From JALYXI01 sp963716685 (GTDB lineage: Bacteria; Acidobacteriota; Terriglobia; Bryobacterales; Bryobacteraceae): a DNA stretch of 64,000 nt. The notes below the pieces were generated by a model. That model ran no database searches. It was not told the DNA's origin and was given only the letters and a program-made list of their open reading frames with translations. The stretch lies in contig CAVQTR010000006.1 of the NCBI GenBank assembly GCA_963716685.1, positions 248,001-312,000 on the forward strand, given 5' to 3'. Below, piece by piece: positions 24,918 through 33,898 of this stretch. Every line of letters begins with the position of its first letter. The first letter of the stretch is position 1. Made by a program: the position numbers and the translations under genes.

Positions 24918-26159
24918 GTGGAACTCCAGGCCAAACTGCGCATCCTGGCTGATGCCGCAAAATACGACGCCTCCTGCGCCTCCAGCGGTTCCCGTCGCGC
25001 CCGCGTGGAAGGTGGCATCGGCAATACCGAAGGCATGGGCATCTGCCACAGCTACACGCCCGATGGCCGCTGCGTCTCCCTCCTCAAGATCCTCCTCACC
25101 AACTACTGCGTCTACGACTGCTCTTACTGCGTCAACCGCATTTCGAGCGACACCCCGCGCGCCCGCTTCACCCCCGAGGAAGTCGTCTTCCTGACCCTCG
25201 AGTTCTACAAGCGCAATTACATCGAAGGCCTGTTCCTCAGCTCCGGCATCATCCAGAGCGCCGACTACACCATGGAGCAAATGGTTCGCTCCGCCCGCAG
25301 CCTGCGCGAAGATCATCTCTTCGGCGGATATATCCACCTCAAAGCCGTCCCCGGCGCTTCCCGCGAGCTCATGCTCGAAGCCGGCCGCTGGGCCGATCGC
25401 CTCAGCGCCAACATCGAGCTCCCCGTCGATTCCGAACTCCAGCAGTTCGCGCCTGCCAAGTCTCACGTCGAAATCGAAACTTCCATGGTGCAGATCCGCC
25501 ACGGCATCCTCGACGCCGAAGACCGCACCAGTCGCGCCGGCGCCAAACCCAATTTCGCGCCCGCCGGACAAAGCACTCAGATGATCGTCGGCGCCACCCC
25601 CTCGCCCGATTCCGCCGTTCTCGCCAAAGCCGATCAGCTCTACAAGGAGCACAAGCTCCGCCGCGTCTATTACTCCGCTTTTAGCCCCATACCCCACGCC
25701 GATCCCGGCCTGCCCATCAGCCGCCCGCCCATGATCCGCGAGCACCGCCTCTATCAGGCCGATTGGCTGCTCCGCTTCTATGGCTTCCGCGTCGACGAGC
25801 TCACTACACCTGCCGCGCCCGACCTCCCGCTCCATCAGGACCCCAAACTCGCCTGGGCCCTCCGCAATCGCGATTTCTTTCCCGTCGACGTCAACAAAGC
25901 GCCCAAATCCGCGCTCCTCCGCATCCCCGGCTTCGGAGTACGCAACGTCAAACGCATCCTCCAGATCCGCCGCTACCGGGCCCTCGCGCTCGACGACCTC
26001 GCAAAACTCAAAATCTCCGTCGCCAAGGTCAAGTACTTCATCACCGCCGCCGGCCACAACCCCGCCGCTCTCCAGATCGATTCCGCGAAGCTCCCCGCTC
26101 GCTTCGTTCCGCAGCCCCAGCAGCTGGCCCTTTTCGAAGCCAGAACAGGCGAACTGTGA
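24918..26159 (+). CDS. DNA modification/repair radical SAM protein (SplB-like)
   Basis: 413 residues. The [4Fe-4S]/SAM motif is CVYDCSYC at residues 64-71, preceded by MGICHSYTPDGRCVSLLKILL, which is characteristic of the putative DNA modification/repair radical SAM family. A helix-hairpin-helix near residues 315-350 (VNKAPKSALLRIPGFGVRNVKRIL) fits DNA binding. Related SplB repairs spore photoproduct, but the substrate of this family is not known. It starts at GTG and its TGA overlaps the GTG of the DUF4130-UdgX gene. This pairing recurs across bacteria and suggests a shared pathway. Confidence 0.9.
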   Translation: MELQAKLRILADAAKYDASCASSGSRRARVEGGIGNTEGMGICHSYTPDGRCVSLLKILLTNYCVYDCSYCVNRISSDTPRARFTPEEVVFLTLEFYKRNYIEGLFLSSGIIQSADYTMEQMVRSARSLREDHLFGGYIHLKAVPGASRELMLEAGRWADRLSANIELPVDSELQQFAPAKSHVEIETSMVQIRHGILDAEDRTSRAGAKPNFAPAGQSTQMIVGATPSPDSAVLAKADQLYKEHKLRRVYYSAFSPIPHADPGLPISRPPMIREHRLYQADWLLRFYGFRVDELTTPAAPDLPLHQDPKLAWALRNRDFFPVDVNKAPKSALLRIPGFGVRNVKRILQIRRYRALALDDLAKLKISVAKVKYFITAAGHNPAALQIDSAKLPARFVPQPQQLALFEARTGEL

Positions 26160-27400
26160 AGGAGTTCGACGCCCTCGCGAAAGTCGTCGTCCTCCACCGC
26201 GACGCTGAAGCTCCCTCTGCCGGCCTGTTCGATGAAGGCCTCTCGCCCGTCCACTCGCTCCTCCGCCGCGTCCGCCACCGCCTCACCCATGGCGAGCCCC
26301 ACCTCCTCCGTGTCGATATCGACGACGACGTCCGCACCCTGCACCTGATGGAGAAAGCCATCCGGCGCGACATGCACAAGATGACCGCGTTCGTCCGCTT
26401 CCGCGAAGTACGCACGGACGAAGGGCTGCACTACATCGCCTGGCACCGGCCGGATCACAACATTGTGCGCGCCACCGCCCCCTTCTTCGTCCGCCGCTTC
26501 GGCTCCATGCGCTGGAGCATCCTTACCCCGCGCGAAAGTGCCTATTGGGATACGCGCGAACTGCGCTTCGGACCCGGCGCTGAGCGCTCCTCCGCCCCTC
26601 AGGACGACGAACTCGAAGACCTCTGGCGCGCCTACTACGCATCAATCTTTAACCCCGCGCGCCTCAACCTGCGCGCCATGACCGCCGAACTCCCCGTGCG
26701 CCACTGGAACACTCTTCCCGAAGCGCACATTCTCAACGATCTGCTCCGCACCGCCGATTCCCGTGTATCTGCCATGATCCAAAAACAGGCTCCCTCTGCC
26801 AAACCCTGGGTCCCCGAAACCCGCAATCTCCAGGTTCTCGGAAACACTCTGCCCGCGTGCGAAGGCTGCGCGCTCTATCGTTTCGCCACTCAGGCGGTCT
26901 TCGGTGAAGGCCCGCCCGATGCCCGCATCGTTATGGTCGGCGAGCAGCCCGGCGATCAGGAAGATCGCGAAGGCCGCCCCTTCATCGGGCCCGCCGGCAA
27001 GCTTCTCGACCGCGCGCTCGCCGATGCCGGCGTCGATCGCAGCACGGTCTACGTCACCAACGCGGTCAAGCACTTCAAGTTCGTCGAACGCGGCAAACGG
27101 CGCATTCACGACAAGCCCTCCGGCACCGAAGTCTCCGCCTGCCGCCCGTGGCTCGAAGCCGAGCTCACCGCCATTCAGCCCGAGCTCATCGTCTGCCTCG
27201 GAGCCACCGCCGCGCAGTCCCTCATGGGGCGCGATTTCCGCGTCACCGCCGATCGCGGCCGCCTGCTCCCCACCCGCTGGGCCAAAAATCTCCTCGCTAC
27301 CATCCACCCCTCGGCCATCCTGAGAATGCCCGAACCCGACCGCCAGAAGCAGGAGTACGATCTCTTCGTCCGCGATCTATCGATGGCCCGCGTCGCCTGA
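26156..27400 (+). CDS. DUF4130 fused to UdgX-type uracil-DNA glycosylase/binding protein
   Basis: 414 residues from a GTG overlapping the radical SAM stop (GTGA). The N-terminal half (about 1-210) is the DUF4130 DNA-metabolism domain, with HRLTHGEPHLLRVDIDDDV and RFGSMRWSILTP. The C-terminal half is a family 4-like uracil-DNA glycosylase. It has iron-sulfur cysteines (CEGC at 235-238, Cys329, Cys347), GEQPGDQED at 262-270, the KRRIH loop at 314-318 and HPS at 384-386. The KRRIH histidine (His318) marks UdgX, whose homologs bind uracil covalently in DNA. In many genomes the two halves are separate genes. The 3' end overlaps the convergent TPR gene by 24 bases. Confidence 0.92.
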   Translation: MKEFDALAKVVVLHRDAEAPSAGLFDEGLSPVHSLLRRVRHRLTHGEPHLLRVDIDDDVRTLHLMEKAIRRDMHKMTAFVRFREVRTDEGLHYIAWHRPDHNIVRATAPFFVRRFGSMRWSILTPRESAYWDTRELRFGPGAERSSAPQDDELEDLWRAYYASIFNPARLNLRAMTAELPVRHWNTLPEAHILNDLLRTADSRVSAMIQKQAPSAKPWVPETRNLQVLGNTLPACEGCALYRFATQAVFGEGPPDARIVMVGEQPGDQEDREGRPFIGPAGKLLDRALADAGVDRSTVYVTNAVKHFKFVERGKRRIHDKPSGTEVSACRPWLEAELTAIQPELIVCLGATAAQSLMGRDFRVTADRGRLLPTRWAKNLLATIHPSAILRMPEPDRQKQEYDLFVRDLSMARVA

Positions 27401-29692
27401 GCACCCAGGCGTCAGCGCCTGATACATTCCCTGCCCGCATCCGCATCCTGCCGCCGCATCCCCGGCCAGCCGTCGCTCCGCGCACACTGCCGCCGGTTCG
27501 CGGCTCCCCAGCGCCAGCGCGATGCCAATCCGTTTGCGCGCCTCATCCCCTTTCTTCGCCCGCTCCAGCAGCAGGCCTTCCAGCACGTAAGGCTCGTCCC
27601 ATTCCGGCCAGCGCTCTTCCATCGCACCCACGCTCTTTGCCGCCTCCGCGTCCCGGTGCAGCTCCGCCATTACCAGCGCACGCGTTAACTGCAGGCCCGC
27701 ATCGTCCGCCGCGCCTTTCTGCGCTCGCTCCACCACGCTCAGCGCCATCGCCGCCTGCCCGTGCCGCACCGCCAGCAGCGCCAACTCCTCCGCCAGCCGC
27801 GGACGCGAAATCGCAAATCTCCTCGCCTCCCGCAAACTCCCCTCGGTACCCTCCAGGTCGCCCTTGGCGTCCAGAATCTTTGCCTGAAGCAACAGCCGGT
27901 CGCCCTCGTCCGTTCCCGCCGGCAACTCCTTCAACACCCGCAGCGCCGCATCCGCGCCGTCCAACGGCAGCACCGCCATCGCCAGCTCCAGCCGTGCCGC
28001 CGGCATCTCTACCGCCGCGCGCTGCAAAAATTCCCGCGCCAGGCTGTACTGCTCCCGCCCGAGCAACCGGCTCCCGGCAGTGAAACAAACCGACGCCGCC
28101 GGCTGCATCGCCAGCAGCTCCCGGAACACCGTCGCCGCTTCTTCGTTCCTGCCCTCCAGCAACAGCAGACTCCCCAGATTCAGCTTCACCCCCGCATCAC
28201 CCGGATTCGCCGCCGCCCGCTGCCGCAGCTGTCCCAGCATCATTTGGGTTCGTTCCGACGCCGGCAGTCCCAGCGGCGCAATCAGACCCGCCTCCTCTCG
28301 CGGCCGCTGCGGCGCATCCGGCTGCGCCTTCCGGAACTGCTCGATATACTGCTTCGCCTCCTCCGGCCTCCCCGCATCCTCCAGCACGCGCGCCAGATGC
28401 AGCAGCGCCTTCGGCTGCGCGGGCGCAATCGCCACTGCCTGCCGCAGCGCTTTCTCTGCCTCCGCCAGCCGGTCCAGATCCAGATACGTCAGCCCCAGCT
28501 GATCGAACGCCAGCGCATCCCGCGGATTCAGCCGCACCGCTGCCTGCAAATCCGCCAGCGCCTCCTCATCCCGCCCCGCGCGGTGCAGCAGCCACGCCCG
28601 GATATACCGCGCCGGCTCAAACGCCGGATCCAGCCGCACCGCCTTCGAAACCTGCTCGAGCGCCAGCGCTCGATCCGTGTGATACGTAATCTGCGCCAGG
28701 TCGAAATACCCCACCGCGTCCTGCGGATGCCGCTGCACGTACGCGTTGAGTTCGGCCGTTGCTTCTGCCCGGCTCGCCTCGCTGAATCCCCGCACCGCCG
28801 CGCGATCCCGCCGCACCAGCTCGTCCTGCGGCCGCAGCTTCAGATAGTCGCCGTAGATCAGCTCGGCATCGCCGTAAAACCCCGCGCTCTGCGCCGCCCG
28901 CGCCAACGCCAGCAGCACGTCCGGACGCTGCGGAGCCAGCGTTCTCGCATTCGCCAGCAGCAAAAGCGCGCGCTGATAGTTCCCTGCATTCGCTTCCATC
29001 CGCCCCAGTTCGAACAGCGCGTTCACCTCGCGCGGCTGCATCCGCAGAGCCACCTCGAACGCCTGCCGCGCCCGCTCGTAGTGCTCCGCCCGCGCCGCCG
29101 CCAAACCCAGGTTGTACAGCGCCTCGTAATCGGCCGGAACCTGCGTCAGCACCGCCTGGAAAGCGCTCTCCGCCTCCGCGTACAGCCCCGACCGCCCGCA
29201 GCTGATGCCCAGCGCGAACTGGGCCCGCGCATCCCGCCCGCTCTCCCGGCTCACCTCTTCGGCCAGAGCCGCCGCCGCGCTCTTCCGCCCCGCCAGCGCC
29301 AGCGCCTCCACCCGCGCCAGCTTCGCCGCCGCATCCGGTTGCCGGATTCGGTCCAGATAAGCCAGCGCCTCGGCCCCCTTCCTGCTCTCGATCGCCAGCC
29401 GCGCCAGCTGCAGATTCGCATTCCCATGCGCCGGGTTCAGCCGCAGCACCGCCTCGAACGCCGCCCTTGCCTTCTCCGGCGCGCCACACGTCAGATAGTG
29501 ATTTCCCCGATTGTTCAGCAGCGCCGCGCTCTGCCTGCCATTGGCCAGCGTGCGATACAACTGCTCAGCCTCATCGCACCGGCCCCCGGCATCCAGCTGC
29601 GCAGCCCGGCTAAGCGTCTCGTCCTGCGCCGCCGCCCGGCACAGCAGAACCGCCCACAGCACACCCGCATGCCAGGCGCATCCCCGCTTCAT
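27377..29692 (-). CDS. Long secreted tetratricopeptide-repeat protein
   Basis: 771 residues. A signal peptide (MKRGCAWHAGVLWAVLLCRAAA) is followed by close to twenty TPR units through nearly the whole length, for example ALLNNRGNHYLTCGAPEKARAAFEAVLRLNP and AFDQLGLTYLDLDRLAEAEKALRQAVAIAP. The last 50 residues end in a Cys-rich CAERRLAGDAAAGCGCGQG stretch. It is probably a periplasmic or surface scaffold; no enzymatic domain is seen. The coding strand is extremely GC- and Ala-rich, which creates a long spurious frame on the opposite strand. It is not obviously in an operon, being flanked by a convergent and a divergent gene. Confidence 0.85.
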   Translation of the reverse strand: MKRGCAWHAGVLWAVLLCRAAAQDETLSRAAQLDAGGRCDEAEQLYRTLANGRQSAALLNNRGNHYLTCGAPEKARAAFEAVLRLNPAHGNANLQLARLAIESRKGAEALAYLDRIRQPDAAAKLARVEALALAGRKSAAAALAEEVSRESGRDARAQFALGISCGRSGLYAEAESAFQAVLTQVPADYEALYNLGLAAARAEHYERARQAFEVALRMQPREVNALFELGRMEANAGNYQRALLLLANARTLAPQRPDVLLALARAAQSAGFYGDAELIYGDYLKLRPQDELVRRDRAAVRGFSEASRAEATAELNAYVQRHPQDAVGYFDLAQITYHTDRALALEQVSKAVRLDPAFEPARYIRAWLLHRAGRDEEALADLQAAVRLNPRDALAFDQLGLTYLDLDRLAEAEKALRQAVAIAPAQPKALLHLARVLEDAGRPEEAKQYIEQFRKAQPDAPQRPREEAGLIAPLGLPASERTQMMLGQLRQRAAANPGDAGVKLNLGSLLLLEGRNEEAATVFRELLAMQPAASVCFTAGSRLLGREQYSLAREFLQRAAVEMPAARLELAMAVLPLDGADAALRVLKELPAGTDEGDRLLLQAKILDAKGDLEGTEGSLREARRFAISRPRLAEELALLAVRHGQAAMALSVVERAQKGAADDAGLQLTRALVMAELHRDAEAAKSVGAMEERWPEWDEPYVLEGLLLERAKKGDEARKRIGIALALGSREPAAVCAERRLAGDAAAGCGCGQGMYQALTPGCSGDAGHR

Positions 29693-29739
29693 TCCCCCAG
29701 TGTATCCACGCGAATTGGTCAGCGCCCACCGGCATTGTT

Positions 29740-30735
29740 ATGCTGTTTTTCGTGGGGAACTATCTCATCGTAGTAGGAACCTCTGCGGGCGGCCTGGAGG
29801 CACTCGAATCCCTTGTCACTCAGCTTCCCGGCGACCTGCCGGCTTCGCTCTTCATCGTCCAGCACATGGCCCCGGAAAGCACCCCGGACCCTCTTCTCCA
29901 GCGCCTCCGCAAAGGCGCCCTGGAGGTAAAACTCGCCGAGGATAACGACACCTTCAAGCCCTCCGTCGTCTACCTCGCCCGCCCCGATTACCACCTGCTC
30001 CTCAAAAAGAACCGCCTGCTCGTCACCAAAGGCGCCCGCGAAAACCGCTTCCGGCCCGCCATCGATCCGCTTTTCCGCTCCGCCGCCGTCAACCACGCCT
30101 CCCGCGTCATCGGCGTCCTCCTCACCGGGATGCTCAATGACGGCTCTCAGGGACTCGCCGCCATCCAGCGCTGCGGCGGCTTGACCGTCGTCCAGGACCC
30201 CAGCGACGCCGCCTACCCCGAAATGCCCTGGACCGCCATGAACACCATCTCGGTCGATCACTGCGTCCCCCTCGCGCAAATGGGCAGCCTGCTCACCACC
30301 CTCGTCCACACTCCGCCCAGGCCCGCCAAGCCGATTCCCGAAGACATCCGCACCGAAGCCGAAATCGCCGAGCGCGTCCTCAGCGACGTCGCCCAGGTCA
30401 GTACCCTGGGCCCGCAGGTCCCCTACAACTGCCCCAACTGCGGCGGTGTCCTCTGGGACGCCACCACGGCTCACCCCAAACGCTACCGCTGCCACACCGG
30501 CCATTCCTTCACCGCCATGACCCTCCTCGTCAGCCAGTCGGAAAAGATCGAGGAAACCCTCTGGATGTCCCTGCGCATGTTCGAAGAACGCAAAAACCTG
30601 CTCCGAACTCTGGCCGATGAATCCACAGGCGTCTCCGTGAAGAAGGGTTACTCCGACCGCGCCAAAGAGACCGAAGTACACATCGAGCGCATCCGCGCCA
30701 TGCTCCGGTCCCCCGCGCAGGAACCCGTCAAGTAG
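29740..30735 (+). CDS. CheB-type protein-glutamate methylesterase without receiver, with C-terminal zinc ribbon
   Basis: 331 residues. The CheB catalytic triad is complete: Ser15 in GTSAGG, His42 in VQHM and Asp134 in GMLNDG. CheB removes methyl groups from chemoreceptor glutamates. The usual N-terminal response-regulator domain is absent, since the catalytic domain begins at residue 7. After about residue 190 there is an unusual tail with a CPNCGGVLWD/RCHTGH zinc-ribbon-like knuckle and a helical end. Such CheB-like proteins occur in sensor hybrids, but no cheR or chemoreceptor is in the window. A GTG at 29752 is an alternative start. Confidence 0.88.
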   Translation: MLFFVGNYLIVVGTSAGGLEALESLVTQLPGDLPASLFIVQHMAPESTPDPLLQRLRKGALEVKLAEDNDTFKPSVVYLARPDYHLLLKKNRLLVTKGARENRFRPAIDPLFRSAAVNHASRVIGVLLTGMLNDGSQGLAAIQRCGGLTVVQDPSDAAYPEMPWTAMNTISVDHCVPLAQMGSLLTTLVHTPPRPAKPIPEDIRTEAEIAERVLSDVAQVSTLGPQVPYNCPNCGGVLWDATTAHPKRYRCHTGHSFTAMTLLVSQSEKIEETLWMSLRMFEERKNLLRTLADESTGVSVKKGYSDRAKETEVHIERIRAMLRSPAQEPVK

Positions 30736-30746
30736 CGCGCCTCCCC

Positions 30747-31385
30747 ATGCGTCCCCTCACTCTGCCCGGCCCGCATGGCGAAGACCTCCGCTGCGAGCAG
30801 TTCGGTGAACCCGCTGGTCAGGCGATCATCTGGGTCTTCGGAGCCGGCGGCGGCTTCGGCGGCCCCGCTGGCGGCGTCTATACCCGGCTCGGCGAACAGC
30901 TCGCCCCCGCCGGCCTCGGCTCTCTCTGTGTTGCTTACCGCCACCCCGGCCACCTCGCCCCCTGCGTGGACGATGTCCGCGCCGCCATCGACTACCTCCA
31001 CACCCGAGCCGTCACCCGCATCCTCCTCGTCGGCCACTCCTTTGGAGGAGCGGTGGTCATTCAGGCCGGCTTAGCCTGCCACCTCGTCGCCGGAGTCGCC
31101 GCCCTCAGCAGCCAAAGCTACGGCACGCAGGGCGTCGAGAAACTGAGTCCCCGCCCGCTCCTGCTCATTCACGGCGAGAGCGACGAGATCCTCCCGGCGC
31201 GCAGCTCACAGGACATCTTCCGCCGGGCGCAGCAGCCGAAAGAGCTCATCCTCTATCCCGGCTGCCGCCACGGGCTCGATCAGTGCGTCGCGGAACTCGA
31301 TCGCGATCTCCTGCACTGGATCCGTCAGCAAACCGGCGCCGCGCCGCGAGACGGTACGCCCGGTGCCGAACCGGATGCCCGCTGA
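30747..31385 (+). CDS. Alpha/beta hydrolase
   Basis: 212 residues. The serine nucleophile elbow is GHSFGG (ILLVGHSFGGAVVIQAG), with a later Asp in LLLIHGESDEILP and a His in GCRHGLDQC completing a plausible triad. An N-terminal GAGGGFGGPAGG loop may form the oxyanion region. There is no signal peptide, so it is cytoplasmic. The substrate cannot be predicted. The gene follows the CheB-like gene by 11 bases on the same strand and could share its transcript. The C-terminal tail is short and polar. Confidence 0.82.
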   Translation: MRPLTLPGPHGEDLRCEQFGEPAGQAIIWVFGAGGGFGGPAGGVYTRLGEQLAPAGLGSLCVAYRHPGHLAPCVDDVRAAIDYLHTRAVTRILLVGHSFGGAVVIQAGLACHLVAGVAALSSQSYGTQGVEKLSPRPLLLIHGESDEILPARSSQDIFRRAQQPKELILYPGCRHGLDQCVAELDRDLLHWIRQQTGAAPRDGTPGAEPDAR

Positions 31386-31460
31386 ACTCACCCCCACCTT
31401 CTACGACCGCGACGAGCAGATAATGCTTCGCTTTGTTACTGAAGGTTGTGCGATGAAGAC

Positions 31461-31705
31461 ATGCACCCGAGCCGCTCGCTGATTGCGAGCGACCCCAACA
31501 TAATGATGGGAGGAAACCAGTCGTCGCGGGCACCCGGATCACCGTGGAGTTGATCCTGGAAAAGCTCGCAGCGGGCGGGAGCGTTGACCAAATCCTGTCA
31601 GAGCACCCGCGACTCACCCCCGAAGTGATCCGGGCGGCAATCGCCTTCGCAGCCGAAGCGCTGAAGTCCGACGTCGTGTACCCGATGGAACCCATCGCCG
31701 GGTGA
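31461..31705 (+). pseudogene. DUF433 (antitoxin-like) gene with one-base frameshift
   Basis: From the ATG at 31461 the frame reads SLIASDPNIMMGG and then breaks. With one missing A restored near 31514 it continues KPVVAGTRITVELILEKLAAG and ends at a TGA at 31703-31705. This matches DUF433, a winged-helix family often paired with a DUF5615 PIN-like toxin. The full length would be about 81 residues. No DUF5615 gene follows, so any toxin partner is lost or absent. The region 31386-31905 otherwise holds no gene I can support: 31386-31460 and 31706-31905 show nothing. The deletion may be an assembly error rather than decay. Confidence 0.6.
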
Positions 31706-31905
31706 ACATCGCGCCAGGAAAAGGCGTGCCGCTGGATAAGATCAAGCGGACCTCGGTGAACGCGTCGGCGCGCACGTTCAGAACCACCTCGTAAAGCTGC
31801 TTCCGTGCTCGCAAGCGAGTCACAACACTTCTCCTCAATCAATTCAACAACATAAACGCTCCACCCCAAAACCCCATGCTAACGTGAGGCCGAAAGGGTA
31901 CAACC

Positions 31906-32481
31906 ATGTCATCCGCAGCTCAGATCAACGCGAATCGCGCCAATTCCGAGTCCTCCACCGGACCCAAAACCGAAGCCGGCAAAGCCAAATCCAGCCTGAA
32001 CGCCTTCAAACACGGCCTCGCCTCAGGCAAACTCATCATCGAAGGCGAAAGCCGCGAAGACTTCAATGCGATGAAGAACGACCTCCGCTTCGAGTACCAC
32101 CCCAACACCACCACCGAAGAATTCCTCATTGAAAAGATGGCGATGTCGCTCTGGTTCGCCCGCCGCGCCATGGTCGCGCAATCCGTCACCCTCAACAACG
32201 CCCCCGACGACGACTTCTTCCCCGAGAAGAAACTCGCCCTGATGATCCGCTACCAGGCGGTCCACGATCGCGCCTTCTACAAAGCACTGGAAACGCTGCG
32301 CAAACTGCAAAAAGAGCGCAGCCAAAACAAGCTCGTTCAGAACATTGGCTTCGTTCAGAAAGCCTCCGCCGAAGAGCTCTGGGACTTCGCGGTCGAACAG
32401 CACAAAAAGCAGTATCCCGGTGAGCCCTTCCCTGAATTCAGCCCTGAAGAGAAGGCCAAACTGATCGAATCGCTCCGCTAA
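31906..32481 (+). CDS. STGP/HGL-motif protein of unknown function
   Basis: 191 residues, rich in Lys, Glu and Ala. The N-terminus carries the conserved block NANRANSESSTGPKTEAGK, then SLNAFKHGLAS, that defines a family found in many copies in acidobacterial and planctomycete genomes. The rest is helical (EEFLIEKMAMSLWFARRAM and LRKLQKERSQNKLV). There is no signal peptide. Function is unknown; the multicopy pattern, the basic N-terminus and isolation between accessory genes suggest a DNA-associated or mobile-element role, but that is inference. It stands alone between the DUF433 remnant and the oxidoreductase gene. Confidence 0.8.
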   Translation: MSSAAQINANRANSESSTGPKTEAGKAKSSLNAFKHGLASGKLIIEGESREDFNAMKNDLRFEYHPNTTTEEFLIEKMAMSLWFARRAMVAQSVTLNNAPDDDFFPEKKLALMIRYQAVHDRAFYKALETLRKLQKERSQNKLVQNIGFVQKASAEELWDFAVEQHKKQYPGEPFPEFSPEEKAKLIESLR

Positions 32482-32596
32482 TTTGCAAAAACCGCCCAAA
32501 TCTACGCCGCTTTCCCTGCCCCGCTCACGAAGCAAGCCACAGCCGCGCCCCGGCGCGATTATCCGTGTGCGTTAGCCTGCAAAGAGACCCAGCCTC

Positions 32597-33898
32597 ATGC
32601 CTCCAGCCCAACTCATCGTCCCGGACCCCGGCCACTTCCATGCCGCCCTCGTGCAGAAAAACATGTACCCCGGCATCTCGCCCCGCGTTTCCGTCTACGC
32701 CCCGCTCGGCCCTGACGTCCTCGATTACCTCAGCCGCATCGCCCAGTTCAATACCCGAGCCGCCAGCCCCGCCTCCTGGCAGATCGACCTCCACACAGGT
32801 CCCGATTTCTTCGAGCGCATGCTCCGCGAGCTCCCCGGGAACGTCGTCGTGCTCGCCGGCCGCAACCGCCCCAAGATCGAGCGCATCCTCGCCTCCCTCT
32901 CCGCCGGCCTGAACGTCCTCGCGGATAAACCCTGGATCATCCGCTCCGCCGACCTCCCGCAGCTCGAGCGCGCCCTCGATCACGCCGAAACCCGTGGCCT
33001 CGTCGCCTACGACATCATGACGGAGCGCTTTGAAATCACCTCCGTCCTCCAGCGCGAGCTCGTCTCCGACCCGGCCGTCTTCGGAACGCTGCTCCCCGGC
33101 TCTCCCGGCCGTCCCGCCGTCTCCGCCCTCAGCATCCACCACCTCATGAAGGAAGTCGCAGGCTCCCCCGTCCGCCGGCCCGTCTGGTTCTTCGATATCG
33201 AGGAATCCGGCGAAGGTCTCGCCGATGTCGGCACCCACGTGGTCGATCTCGTCCAGTGGACCGCCTTCCCCAACGCCCCTCTCGATTACCGCACCGACGT
33301 GCAAATGCTCGCCGGCCGCCACTGGCCCACCACTCTCTCGCCTGCCGATTTCGCGCGCGTCACCGGCGCCGCCGCTTTTCCCCCCGCGCTGCTGCCCCAT
33401 GTCCGGGACGGCAACCTGGATTACCTCTGCAACAATTCCGTCGACTACATCCTCAAGGGTTCCCATGTACACCTTGAGATCCTCTGGAACTGGGAAGCGC
33501 CCGCCGGTGGAGGGGACGTTTACGAAGCGCAGTTCTCCGGAGCGCAGTCCCGCATCGAGCTTCGCCAGGGAGCGGCCCAGCAGTGGGTTCCCGAACTATA
33601 TGTGGTGCCGAATCCCGCAGCCCGGCAGGATGTCCTGGCCGCCGCAGCCCGCAGAATCGAAGCGCTGCAATCCACTTACCCCGGCGTCGCCATCGAGCAG
33701 TCCGCCGGCGAAGCCCGCATCCTCATCCCGCCGCAATACCGCGTCGGCCATGAAGCCCACTTCGCTCAGGTCGCGAACAAATTCTTCGAATACCTCGAGG
33801 TGCCCGCCACGCTGCCCGCCTGGGAGAAGCCCAACATGCTCCTCAAATACTTCATCTCCACCAAAGGCGTGGAACTCAGTCGTGGCCCAGAGCGATGA
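32597..33898 (+). CDS. Gfo/Idh/MocA-like putative oxidoreductase with family-specific C-terminus
   Basis: 433 residues. The N-terminal half has a degenerate Rossmann region (LIVPDPGHFHAAL) and the ADKPWII block, corresponding to the EKP motif of Gfo/Idh/MocA dehydrogenases. GTHVVDLVQW and EVAGSPVRRPVWFFDIE follow. The C-terminal half matches the putative-oxidoreductase C-terminal domain found only in this subgroup. The usual GxGxxG dinucleotide motif is not evident, so NAD(P) binding is uncertain. The family often acts on sugars or inositols in carbohydrate-degrading bacteria. It converges on a cupin gene with a 23-base overlap. Confidence 0.75.
   Translation: MPPAQLIVPDPGHFHAALVQKNMYPGISPRVSVYAPLGPDVLDYLSRIAQFNTRAASPASWQIDLHTGPDFFERMLRELPGNVVVLAGRNRPKIERILASLSAGLNVLADKPWIIRSADLPQLERALDHAETRGLVAYDIMTERFEITSVLQRELVSDPAVFGTLLPGSPGRPAVSALSIHHLMKEVAGSPVRRPVWFFDIEESGEGLADVGTHVVDLVQWTAFPNAPLDYRTDVQMLAGRHWPTTLSPADFARVTGAAAFPPALLPHVRDGNLDYLCNNSVDYILKGSHVHLEILWNWEAPAGGGDVYEAQFSGAQSRIELRQGAAQQWVPELYVVPNPAARQDVLAAAARRIEALQSTYPGVAIEQSAGEARILIPPQYRVGHEAHFAQVANKFFEYLEVPATLPAWEKPNMLLKYFISTKGVELSRGPER

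Noticed and set aside
27761..29773. A 670-residue open frame on the plus strand opposite the TPR gene
   Set aside because: It is Arg/Gln/Leu/Pro-rich, without motifs, and arises from the GC-rich TPR repeats on the other strand, which show a signal peptide and clear repeats.
31706..31905. A DUF5615 toxin gene after DUF433
   Set aside because: Neither strand encodes the expected aspartate-containing start of that family; only short frames without conserved residues exist.
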